This document shows, in pieces, positions 51,086 through 59,369 of a stretch of 64,000 bases of DNA (position 1 is its first letter; each line of letters opens with the position of its first letter). A program made the translations under genes and the position numbers. A model generated the notes under the pieces. That model saw only the letters and a list, made by a program, of their open reading frames with translations, made no database searches and was not told the DNA's origin. This stretch comes from Ammoniphilus sp. CFH 90114 (GTDB taxonomy: Bacteria; Bacillota; Bacilli; Aneurinibacillales; RAOX-1): positions 1 to 64,000 of the forward strand of contig NZ_SDLI01000015.1 of NCBI RefSeq assembly GCF_004123195.1, given 5' to 3'.

Positions 51086-52306
51086 TCATCTTGATGAAAC
51101 GGACCTCATTTCTTGGTCATGAATCTCTCCATTGAACTGAGAAACCAAAGATCGAATATAGACCACGAATCCTCCCAAGATCGCGCCTATGATTAAAATC
51201 GCAATTTGCACATCCAGTCCTACGGAAAGAAGATACTGAAAAATCCCGATTCCACTAAGCATCAAAATATTTTCGCAGAAGTTTTGAATCGCTATCGTTT
51301 TCCCAGAGCCTACCATGCGCTTCCCTTCATCCTGTACAATCGTATTCATAGGAATAATAAAGACGGCCCCAAACACCCCAACCAATAATAACAAAACCGC
51401 TGTCAGGTAGACATGGATCGGAATGACCGCAAGTACAATGACAACAACCATGAGAAAGCCAAAAAGATAAGACTGATGGAATTTAGCAATGGGAACAAGT
51501 TTCGGAGCGAGGATGGCCCCAATGACAATGCCAACACCGGTAATCCCCACCACCATCGATTGTTGAAAAGGGTCCGTTACTTGGAGGTACTGTGACAACC
51601 ACATGAGAAAAGCAATGCGCAGGACGGCGGAGGTCATCCAGAATGCACTCGTCCCAAACAACGAAAATCGCAAGGTAGGTCGAGACATCATCCATCGGAC
51701 CTCTCGAAGAAATTCGCGAGCCGACGATCCATAACGAAGTTTCGAATTTCCTTCATCGCAGATGATGAACGGAGCTAAAGCAATGGAAATCACATAAAGC
51801 GCCATACATACCAACATACCCATCGACGGGGAGAAAGTGGCTAGGAACCCTCCAGCTAATGTCCCAAGCAAAATGGCAGCTATCGTAGAAGACTCTAGCT
51901 TAGCGTTGGCCTTCATTAACATCTGAATCGCATCCTTGCAAATCTCGACTAGCACACCGTACTTCGCCGGGGAATAGACGACTGCCCCTAGCCCAATCAG
52001 AGCGTAGGAGACAGCAGGGGATATCCCAGAGAACAATAACCCTACCCCTGCCGCTTTAATCAAATTTCCGACCACCAAAACATGAGACTTTCGATGCTTA
52101 TCAGCAAAGGTGCCAACAAACGGAGCTAAGAGCACGTACGCTAACAGGAAACCTGCTTGCACCATGACCATTTCCCCTTCAGGATCGGAGAATCCCTTTG
52201 AAGCGAGTAACCCGAGTATAACAAAGAAAATGGCATTATCAGCAAAAGCACTGAGCATCTGGGCAATGTTTAGAATCTGTAATGATTGATATCGCTTATC
52301 CTTCAT
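51086..52306 (-). CDS. lplT: LplT-like MFS lysophospholipid transporter
   Basis: A 406-residue MFS protein with twelve helices. It resembles LplT in its opening ILNIAQMLSAFADNAIFFVILGLLAS and in the segment FVGTFADKHRKSHVLVVGN. In E. coli, LplT flips lysophospholipids inward and the linked Aas reacylates them. Here the gene directly follows an Aas-like gene and overlaps its end by 11 bases, which supports the name. The ATG at 52304-52306 with AAGGGA upstream is preferred over a longer frame that lies within the aas gene. Confidence 0.85.
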   Translation of the reverse strand: MKDKRYQSLQILNIAQMLSAFADNAIFFVILGLLASKGFSDPEGEMVMVQAGFLLAYVLLAPFVGTFADKHRKSHVLVVGNLIKAAGVGLLFSGISPAVSYALIGLGAVVYSPAKYGVLVEICKDAIQMLMKANAKLESSTIAAILLGTLAGGFLATFSPSMGMLVCMALYVISIALAPFIICDEGNSKLRYGSSAREFLREVRWMMSRPTLRFSLFGTSAFWMTSAVLRIAFLMWLSQYLQVTDPFQQSMVVGITGVGIVIGAILAPKLVPIAKFHQSYLFGFLMVVVIVLAVIPIHVYLTAVLLLLVGVFGAVFIIPMNTIVQDEGKRMVGSGKTIAIQNFCENILMLSGIGIFQYLLSVGLDVQIAILIIGAILGGFVVYIRSLVSQFNGEIHDQEMRSVSSR

Positions 52307-54425
52307 ATGATATCCCTTCTTTCCTACTGTTGCCCCATTGTTGTAGAGTAACGTAATCGGTTTTTCCACTGCCAAGTAACGGAATCTTTTCCACCGCTTC
52401 TATCCGATATGGACAGAGCAAAGGAGAAAAACCTTGTTCTCGTATCAAATGACGAATGGATTCCAATTGATCTTGAGGTTGCTCAGTATATAAAAGGATT
52501 CTCTCTCCTTTTCGCGCATCAGGAACCGATATAGCAGCTACTTGCGGATGACCGAACGCACGGCTTGCTAGATCCTCAACAGACTGAAGAGAGACCATCT
52601 CTCCTCCCACTTTAGCGAACCGCTTCATTCTGGCTTGAATTTGCAGATACCCTTCGGAATCAATGGAGACCACATCACCGGTATCATACCAATCGTCAGC
52701 GGGCACGAATCCCTTTCCAGAAATCAAATAACCTCTCATCACATTTAGACCCTGAACAAGCAAACGTCCACCTTGACCAATGCCCTCCACCGGCACCAGT
52801 TTAGCTCGGATTCCTGGAACAAGACGACCTACAGTACCTCTTTTAATCGCCAATGGTGTATTCAATGAAAGAATGGGAGATGTCTCTGTAGCTCCATATC
52901 CTTCAAATATGCGAACGCCGAACTTTTCTAACCATAGTTGACGCACTTCTTCTTTTAGCTTCTCGGCCCCAGCAAATACATAGCGCAGCGAATAAAAGTC
53001 ATAAGGGTGAGCCATGCGTCCATACCCCGCTAAGAAGGTCGATGTTCCAAACAGGATCGTAGCATTCTGCTCATAACACAGCTCAGGGATGGCTTTATAA
53101 TGCAGAGGACTCGGATACAAGTAAGTGGGAACACCTGCAAGAATGGGTAAGAACGTTCCGGCAGTCAACCCAAAACTATGAAACATAGGTAACGCATTAA
53201 AAATTTTATCCTTCGAGGTCACATCAATCGAACAGAGCACTTGTTGGACATTGGCATAAATCTGATCATGACTTAATACCACGCCTTTCGGTTTACTTTC
53301 ACTACCCGAAGTAAAGAGAATCACTTCCTTGTTATTCACCTTACCTACTGCTTTGTACGTCATGAGTCCTATAAGTTTATCCCGCATCGTGATTTGACTC
53401 TTCAGGTCTTCAAGATAAACCATCTCAATCCCCATATGCAGCAACCCTTCAACCACCTCTTGCAAGCCGCCTTTCTCAATAAAAACACGTGAGGTGAGAA
53501 CATTCCGAATCTCAGCGGTAGCACAACAGTCCTGTATCGTCTGGGTTCCTTGAGAAAAGTTCAGGATCGCTGGACGTACCCCAAGCCGACATAAGCCTAG
53601 CAATGTAACAAGATGACCGATGGAACTTGGAAGAAGAACCCCTACTGTGGTTTGAGCGTGTACAGAATCTCTCAGTTTTAAACTGAGTACCGTACTTCCT
53701 AGAAGCAGTTTTTGGTACGTAACAGATGAGGTGATATCACCAGCAATCACCCGTTTCCACCCATGGTCCCTTGCCGCACTTAAAACCTCTTGATACAGGT
53801 TCACATCTTGTTTCACCCGACTTTCAAAAATAGCATTCTGCAATACACGATATACCTTATCTGTCGCCTGCTTCTTTTGTACCCTCATCATTTCTTGTTC
53901 ATTACGCTCAATGGTAAAAGGGGTGCCAATGATAATGCCTACTCGAGGGAACCAGACCGTTTTATTCTTCTCCCCAAGGTAGGACCACCTTGACCGCTCT
54001 AAACCTTGAATCACAACCGGATAAACTTGAGCGCTCGTTTTGAGTGCTAGATAACCCATACCACTATAGATTTTCATTAAGCTGCTGCCACTTGTCGTAT
54101 TAATTCTCCCTTCGGGAAACAGCACAAGAGGCTTTCCTTCCTTGACCACTCTTACCATCTTTCGGATCGAATAAGGGTTTAGAGGGTCAATCGTGATATG
54201 CGATCGAAACTTCATAATAAAAGAAAACCGTTTAGCAATACCCGTATTCGCTACAAACGTAACCTGTGACGGTAGATACAAAGCTAAAAACACAGCATCT
54301 AACAAGGAAATATGATTAGGCATCAAGATAAGCGGTTTAGAGAAATCCAGCTTCTCCAAACCACGCACCTGTACTCGAAACAATACGCGTAAGATAAGCT
54401 TTAAAAGATAAAGTGTAAACTTCAT
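52296..54425 (-). CDS. aas: Aas-like bifunctional acyltransferase / acyl-ACP synthetase
   Basis: A 709-residue fusion of two enzymes for lysophospholipid reacylation. The first 200 residues are a PlsC-type acyltransferase with the catalytic NHISLLD (H38-x4-D43) and FPEGRINT. The rest is an AMP-dependent synthetase with the P-loop FTSGSESKPKGVV, YGATETSP and DWYDTGD. Length and domain order match E. coli Aas (about 719). I start at the ATG at 54423-54425, since MKFTLYLLKLILRVLFRVQV aligns with the Aas N terminus. The frame extends 36 residues further up into non-conserved sequence. The next gene is lplT. Confidence 0.88.
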   Translation of the reverse strand: MKFTLYLLKLILRVLFRVQVRGLEKLDFSKPLILMPNHISLLDAVFLALYLPSQVTFVANTGIAKRFSFIMKFRSHITIDPLNPYSIRKMVRVVKEGKPLVLFPEGRINTTSGSSLMKIYSGMGYLALKTSAQVYPVVIQGLERSRWSYLGEKNKTVWFPRVGIIIGTPFTIERNEQEMMRVQKKQATDKVYRVLQNAIFESRVKQDVNLYQEVLSAARDHGWKRVIAGDITSSVTYQKLLLGSTVLSLKLRDSVHAQTTVGVLLPSSIGHLVTLLGLCRLGVRPAILNFSQGTQTIQDCCATAEIRNVLTSRVFIEKGGLQEVVEGLLHMGIEMVYLEDLKSQITMRDKLIGLMTYKAVGKVNNKEVILFTSGSESKPKGVVLSHDQIYANVQQVLCSIDVTSKDKIFNALPMFHSFGLTAGTFLPILAGVPTYLYPSPLHYKAIPELCYEQNATILFGTSTFLAGYGRMAHPYDFYSLRYVFAGAEKLKEEVRQLWLEKFGVRIFEGYGATETSPILSLNTPLAIKRGTVGRLVPGIRAKLVPVEGIGQGGRLLVQGLNVMRGYLISGKGFVPADDWYDTGDVVSIDSEGYLQIQARMKRFAKVGGEMVSLQSVEDLASRAFGHPQVAAISVPDARKGERILLYTEQPQDQLESIRHLIREQGFSPLLCPYRIEAVEKIPLLGSGKTDYVTLQQWGNSRKEGISYEG

Positions 54426-54560
54426 AATCAAACACTCACTTTCTAGTGATTTGTTATGTTTATTGTAATGGGTTTTCAAGTTGATTCTAAGTACTAACTT
54501 TTTTAGGTACCCTGCGGTTAGCGGAAAAAGCAAAAAGACAAGGGGACTCCCTCGCCTAGG

Positions 54561-54650
54561 TTACTCTTTTGAAATTAGCCTACCCACATCATAAGTCCGA
54601 ACACAATTACGTCCTTCCTGTTTCGCTTGATACAGCGCTTTATCTGCGGC
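54561..54650 (-). pseudogene. C-terminal scar of a GGDEF-domain gene
   Basis: Thirty codons read AADKALYQAKQEGRNCVRTY and end at a TAA. This is the classical last helix of a diguanylate cyclase (ADxALYxAKxxGRN). Nothing upstream in this frame resembles the rest of a GGDEF domain. It lies within the frame of a small membrane protein that ends out of frame with it, marking a deletion junction. Confidence 0.8.
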
Positions 54651-54832
54651 ACCCGAGCATAGGACCATCCTCCGGCCAGAAGAAGAAGAAGAAGAACCCC
54701 AGTTAGCAGCCAAGGGATTCTTCCCATTAACTCAAACAAATTTATTTTTTTATCTTTCAATATGTAACTCATCCATACGGTAGAGACTACGCTAATCATG
54801 ACCACAAGCCAGACATAAATAATATAGTCCAT
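54575..54832 (-). CDS. Small two-helix membrane protein, 3' end altered by a deletion
   Basis: An 85-residue frame with two helices (about residues 3-23 and 39-55), starting at the ATG at 54830-54832 with GAGGAG nine bases upstream. The last 30 residues (from ARVPQIKRC) are the out-of-frame reading of a GGDEF gene tail. The natural end of this protein is therefore lost or it is a fused product. I do not recognise the first 55 residues. Whether it is still made is unclear. Confidence 0.4.
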   Translation of the reverse strand: MDYIIYVWLVVMISVVSTVWMSYILKDKKINLFELMGRIPWLLTGVLLLLLLAGGWSYARVPQIKRCIKRNRKDVIVFGLMMWVG

Positions 54833-54999
54833 TGGACTCAGCTCCTCTTTATCCTTCAATGGCTTGATTCTACTAGAAGTTTGAGAAGGAATATATATGA
54901 AATCAAATCATTTCAAAAATAATACAAATTTAGACAGGGCAAAGAAGGTATTATCCACCTGCAATAAAATTTTTCTTGACAGTTCTGCAGGAAGAAAAA

Positions 55000-55032
55000 A
55001 ATAGCCCTTGAATTGATATACTCAGGGCTATT
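55000..55032 (-). terminator. Terminator of the Tet(L)-like MFS gene
   Basis: The arms AATAGCCCT and AGGGCTATT are followed on the minus strand by TTTTTT. The gap between this and 54860 holds no gene. Confidence 0.82.
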
Positions 55033-55050
55033 ACTCTATAAGTTGTATTT

Positions 55051-56409
55051 TTACTTTGCCTCAGAAACGATACGTCTCTGAACGGAAAAAGTAACAAAAA
55101 AAACAGCGAAACTAATTACAATAATGACAAGGAACAACAAAAAAATATTACTATAGACAGCCCCTTGGTGTGAAACGGCCCAAGGGTTCCAGCTTGAACC
55201 TGCACTTGAGAAATCGAGGATCTTCCCTACAATCGTCGAACCGAATGCTCCCGACATAAAGAAAACGAGATTGTACATTCCCATCCCTACTCCAATTTGT
55301 TCTCGGCTAAGCGTATGAGAAACGGTGTTCGCTAACGACGATTGGATTCCCGAAAATCCAAGATAACAAATGACTAAGATCGCAGCCATCACCCATTGAT
55401 GTGAACCAGCGAAAGTGGATAACAATAAATATCCGATCATTAAGATTCCAATACCCGCCTTCACAATAGGGACGCTCCCAATTCGGTCCGCTAACCGGCC
55501 GCTGATTGTCCCGAAAACAGCAGCACTCATGGCCCCTGGAAACATGGTAAGCCCAATCTTAGCACTTTCCAATCCATTAACTTCCTGCAGCATAATGGGA
55601 ATGAGGAACATCATGCCAAACACCGTCCCAACGGTCAAGAAGCCAGTGATTAATCCGTTCCGATAAGATCTATTAAGAAAAAGGGAAGCATTAATGAATG
55701 GATCCTTGGCTCGTCGGATGTGTAAGATAAATAAACAGATGAATACTACACCAAGAAACAGATAAGGCCAGCTAAGCTGAGAAAAATACAGCAGAATCCC
55801 TGTAACACCTAAACTTAAGTAAACGGCCCCGAGTTTATCGAAGTGGGCCTGCTTGTTTCTCTCTTCGTCTGGGAGTTGCTTGCGTAGGAACGAAATTGCA
55901 ACTAGAGAGATTAGGGAAAGCAAGAATAAATAACGCCAATGCATAGCCCCCGTAATGAATCCACCTACGATGGGTCCAACTCCTGATGCAAACGCCACGG
56001 TAGAAGCAATAACACCGAGAACCTTCCCTCTGGATTCTGGCGGAAAGTAACGTGTAGCTGTAATCATGCCAAGAGCGGGAATAGAGGCTGCGCCCGTCGC
56101 CTGGATCAGGCGAGCCACAATAAGCATCCCATACCATTGAGACAAGAAACCAAGCAAAGATCCTACATTAAAAAGAATCAATCCGGTCGTAATGAGATCT
56201 TTCACTGGATAAATATCCGCTAACTTTCCATAGGTTACCGACCCAATAGCAAAAAACACAATATACCCGGCTACGACCCAGCTGACCTCTGATGGAAGCA
56301 ATTGAAACTGTTCGGCTATGGCAGGAATCGCGACATTAAACATTGTTCCATTCATAACTGAAAAGAAGATAATAAAACTTAACAAGGGAATAAGTCGGTT
56401 GGCATTCAT
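55051..56409 (-). CDS. MFS transporter of the Tet(K)/Tet(L)-like 14-helix group
   Basis: A 452-residue MFS protein with up to 14 helices. It shares the landmark pattern of Tet(L)/Tet(K): FFSVMNGTMFNVAIPAIAEQF, then YGKLADIYPVKDLI, ARLIQATGAASIPALGM, RYFPPESRGKVLG and GVGPIVGGFI (helix 5, antiporter motif C). The closest relatives export tetracycline with Na+/K+ coupling, but many unnamed members have other roles. Sequence similarity by eye is partial, so drug resistance is not assumed. It is monocistronic; no tet-type leader peptide was seen. Confidence 0.82.
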   Translation of the reverse strand: MNANRLIPLLSFIIFFSVMNGTMFNVAIPAIAEQFQLLPSEVSWVVAGYIVFFAIGSVTYGKLADIYPVKDLITTGLILFNVGSLLGFLSQWYGMLIVARLIQATGAASIPALGMITATRYFPPESRGKVLGVIASTVAFASGVGPIVGGFITGAMHWRYLFLLSLISLVAISFLRKQLPDEERNKQAHFDKLGAVYLSLGVTGILLYFSQLSWPYLFLGVVFICLFILHIRRAKDPFINASLFLNRSYRNGLITGFLTVGTVFGMMFLIPIMLQEVNGLESAKIGLTMFPGAMSAAVFGTISGRLADRIGSVPIVKAGIGILMIGYLLLSTFAGSHQWVMAAILVICYLGFSGIQSSLANTVSHTLSREQIGVGMGMYNLVFFMSGAFGSTIVGKILDFSSAGSSWNPWAVSHQGAVYSNIFLLFLVIIVISFAVFFVTFSVQRRIVSEAK

Positions 56410-56561
56410 TTACGTTACCCTTCTCTCCACTTTTTAACTAACCTCTCCATCTTACCATAGTTTACTTAGGTAAGGGCAAGCCCCTACCAAGCTGCCCAAC
56501 CACTCCACCGTTCCCATCGTTCCTTCTAAAATTACCACTTTATATAATTTGTTTAATATGA

Positions 56562-56726
56562 GATATCATTGAAAAAGTAGGAACCCCTTTCTTCACAACG
56601 AAAGAAAATTCTATTGGATTAGGTTTAAGCATTGCTCGCAGGATCGTCGAAGCTCATAACGGTACAATGTCAATTGAAAGCTCCAAAGAGGGAACTGAGA
56701 CTAAGATGTTATTTCCAATGCGATAA
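56562..56726 (+). pseudogene. C-terminal scar of a sensor histidine kinase
   Basis: An open frame of 54 codons, immediately after a TGA, reads VGTPFFTTKENSIGLGLSIA followed by RRIVEAHNGTMSIES. These are the F and G2 boxes of a HATPase_c domain at the very end of a histidine kinase. No start codon or other kinase domain precedes it, so it is a gene remnant. The rest of the 56410-56786 gap has only the terminator described below. Confidence 0.8.
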
Positions 56727-56745
56727 AGCGTATTGGGCACTATAT

Positions 56746-56778
56746 AAGAAAAGGCTTGTCGAGGACAAGCCTTTTCTT
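56746..56778. terminator. Bidirectional terminator near the GGDEF sensor gene
   Basis: Fifteen-base arms around GAG form a perfect hairpin with T-rich flanks on both strands. It serves the minus-strand gene at 56787 and the plus-strand kinase scar. Confidence 0.85.
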
Positions 56779-56786
56779 TACCTTTT

Positions 56787-58409
56787 CTAATGAAAAGTTA
56801 CTTTATTTTTACCCGTTCGTTTTGAAGTGTACAACGCCTCATCTGCATATCGAACGACAGCTATAGGCTCTCTATCATCATGAGGCCATACGGATCCTCC
56901 AATACTGCACCCCACCTGAATACGCTTTTCTCCTAGGTAGAATGGTTGGTTTAAGCTCGTAATCATCTTTTCAGCTACAATGGTTGCCCCTTCTACATGA
57001 TGATCGGTTGCTGTGAAAATAACCACTAGGAATTCATCTCCGCCAAGTCGGAATACTCCCTCATCTCCACGGATGCAACCTTTCAATCTTTTGGCCACTT
57101 CCTGCAAAAGTATATCCCCCGTATGATGCCCGTATGTATCATTGACTTGTTTAAACCCATCCAAATCAAGATATAAAAAGCTTAGCGTTTGTCCTTGTCC
57201 CTCCGCTTTTTTCATCGACTCATCTAAAAAGGCATCCAAAGCAATACGATTAGGAAGTCCCGTCAAATTATCATGATGAGCTAAATTTTCCATTCGCCCT
57301 AAGTCAGATACGGTACGCACCAGTGAATCTACTAATTCCCGGAGAGACAAAGAGAGGATTTCAATATCCTTGATTCCCCTATAATAAGGAATCTCTACTT
57401 TTTCCCCCGCCCGCAATCGGTTTGCCGTATGCGTAATATGTTGTAATGGTTTCGTTATGAAACCTGCAACATACCAGCCAATGAAAGCAAAGAGGAGAGA
57501 ACACACCACTCCAATTAAAAGGATAAATTCCTGCAACTCCTTAACCGGCAAGAAGGCTGTCTCTTCCGGAATTCGAACGACCGTTGACCAGCCTAGCCCA
57601 GGATAGTTCTGATAACCGCCGCCAAATGCGAAGCCGGTAAGATACTTCTTTCCATCAGGCCATGTCTCCAATAACCAGTGATTCTGCCCTTTTTGTGCAA
57701 GTTGAACACTATCTAAATGCAATGGTTTGCCAATCATATTCTCCGGCCCTAAAATAATCGTATTATCTCTTTTACTAACCACGAAAATCTCCGCATGAAC
57801 CATTTCATCTCGTAATGGCTTCAAGATATCTTTTTGAACCTGGCGCGACCACTCCCAGCTCAGATGCGCAGCCAACACTCCAACAAGCTTTCCATTTTCG
57901 CCAACGACTACTTTACTGATATCCACAAACTCTAAAGGTCCGCCACTCGGGTTCGGCAGCAACTTAGCTAGAAGAACGGCCTCATGTACATCCCCAATAA
58001 ACCTTCCTTTAATCCCTTCCTGAAAGACTGGTCGTTTAGAAATATCCGCTCCTTCTAGAATCTGACCGGTAGCCGCCAGTACCTTTCCATTGACATCTGT
58101 AAATCCCACCCAAGAAAATACAGGAAAACTCTCCTGGAGTTGGTCCAGCAGCTCCTGGACGGTTTGTATGTCACTAGGATCTTTAATATCTTTTAATTGA
58201 CTTAGCACGTCAATTTCTCCCGCTCTAGACCACATAAAGAAATCTAGTTTGTCCGCCATCTGATAGGCCGTTGCAGATAACGTGTTCCCTATTTCCCTTT
58301 TCACTTTTTCGCTAGACTGTTTACCGATCGAAAAACTCAAGACAGTTGTTAAAGCGAAAATGACCACCGCAAATAAAGCGGCAACGTAGGTTCGAAGTTT
58401 GATATTCAT
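56787..58409 (-). CDS. Cache-HAMP-GGDEF diguanylate cyclase
   Basis: A 540-residue membrane protein: a first helix (about 8-28), an extracytoplasmic Cache-type sensor (to about residue 290, with ASTGQ-like sequences and GVLAAHLSWEW), a second helix (FILLIGVVCSLLFAFIGWYVAG), HAMP, and a GGDEF domain. The latter has LTGLPNR, DLDGFKQVNDTYGHHTGD and the intact GGDEF in RLGGDEFLVV. It should synthesise c-di-GMP in response to an external signal. The ATG at 58407-58409 has GGAGGTTG eight bases upstream. It is monocistronic. Confidence 0.9.
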   Translation of the reverse strand: MNIKLRTYVAALFAVVIFALTTVLSFSIGKQSSEKVKREIGNTLSATAYQMADKLDFFMWSRAGEIDVLSQLKDIKDPSDIQTVQELLDQLQESFPVFSWVGFTDVNGKVLAATGQILEGADISKRPVFQEGIKGRFIGDVHEAVLLAKLLPNPSGGPLEFVDISKVVVGENGKLVGVLAAHLSWEWSRQVQKDILKPLRDEMVHAEIFVVSKRDNTIILGPENMIGKPLHLDSVQLAQKGQNHWLLETWPDGKKYLTGFAFGGGYQNYPGLGWSTVVRIPEETAFLPVKELQEFILLIGVVCSLLFAFIGWYVAGFITKPLQHITHTANRLRAGEKVEIPYYRGIKDIEILSLSLRELVDSLVRTVSDLGRMENLAHHDNLTGLPNRIALDAFLDESMKKAEGQGQTLSFLYLDLDGFKQVNDTYGHHTGDILLQEVAKRLKGCIRGDEGVFRLGGDEFLVVIFTATDHHVEGATIVAEKMITSLNQPFYLGEKRIQVGCSIGGSVWPHDDREPIAVVRYADEALYTSKRTGKNKVTFH

Positions 58410-58604
58410 TCTAATACAACCTCCATATCCCACATATTCTACTATAAAAACTTTTATAATTAAAACTTATTTTCATACGTTGCCTTAGAAACATAAAACC
58501 CTATCATCCTTTTGGACAATAGGGCTTACTCCATCTACTTACATTCCAGATTAGCTACCTTGAAGCAGAAACTCTCCCAATCAACTGTTGATCAGCAGCT
58601 AGAT

Positions 58605-59369
58605 TTAGTCTTCTCTTGGTAATTGCGCATGCTGTTCGATAAATTCCAACATCAAGTTCATCTTACTCTTCGATATAAACGCAGGCTTCTCATAGTCCTG
58701 AAAATGCACCATATAGGTTTCTCCCGACGGTTTAATACTATGAATATGTTCTAGATTAATAAGAAACGAGCGATGAGATTGAAAAAAGGTAGAATCCAAT
58801 CGTTTAAATAGCGTACCGAGCGTTTCATTGCTCTCATACATCCTTAGGTGAGTGTGAATCCAAGATTTCCGTCCAATTTTCTCAATAAAGAGTACCTCTT
58901 TCATAGGTACAAAGTAGATCGACCGTTCGGAGCGGATAATTAATTTTTTTATGATATCATTTCGGTTATAAAATTCCTTCCAACGATCTTCCTGCTGTGC
59001 CTTAATAAGTTGTCTTGCTTTTTCTATAGCTACAAATAAGCGCTGCCTCTCGACCGGTTTTACCACGTAATCTACTGCAGACAAATTAAAAGCTTCTGCC
59101 GCATACTGATCATGACCTGTGATAAAGATCATCTTTAATTGCGGCAAGACCTTCAAACATTCCCTAATCGCATCAAGGCCACTAAGCTTAGGCATGGTAA
59201 TATCGAGAAGAACTAGATTCGGTTCCTCTACCAGCACTTGCTCCATAAGCTCCTCCCCATTCGTCACTTCTCCTACAAGTGTTGTATTTGGGATGGTCTC
59301 TAGGAAACGACGAACAATTCTCCGAGATAGCTCATCGTCATCAGCAATGACAATCTTCAGTTCATCCAT
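58605..59369 (-). CDS. LytTR-family response regulator
   Basis: A 254-residue regulator with an N-terminal receiver domain (acidic triad D10-D11-D12, phospho-acceptor D56 in LLDITMP, K107 region in VKPVERQR). A LytTR DNA-binding domain follows (VLFIEKIGRKSWIHT, FFQSHRSFLINLEHI). LytTR proteins bind direct repeats upstream of target genes, often for peptides, competence or envelope functions. It overlaps the end of the hybrid kinase gene by 13 bases, so the two are a two-component pair. Targets are not visible here. Confidence 0.9.
   Translation of the reverse strand: MDELKIVIADDDELSRRIVRRFLETIPNTTLVGEVTNGEELMEQVLVEEPNLVLLDITMPKLSGLDAIRECLKVLPQLKMIFITGHDQYAAEAFNLSAVDYVVKPVERQRLFVAIEKARQLIKAQQEDRWKEFYNRNDIIKKLIIRSERSIYFVPMKEVLFIEKIGRKSWIHTHLRMYESNETLGTLFKRLDSTFFQSHRSFLINLEHIHSIKPSGETYMVHFQDYEKPAFISKSKMNLMLEFIEQHAQLPRED

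Noticed and set aside
55051-56409. Tetracycline resistance gene tet(L)
   Set aside because: The layout matches the Tet(K)/Tet(L) group but identity by eye is partial and no tet leader is present. Resistance cannot be claimed.
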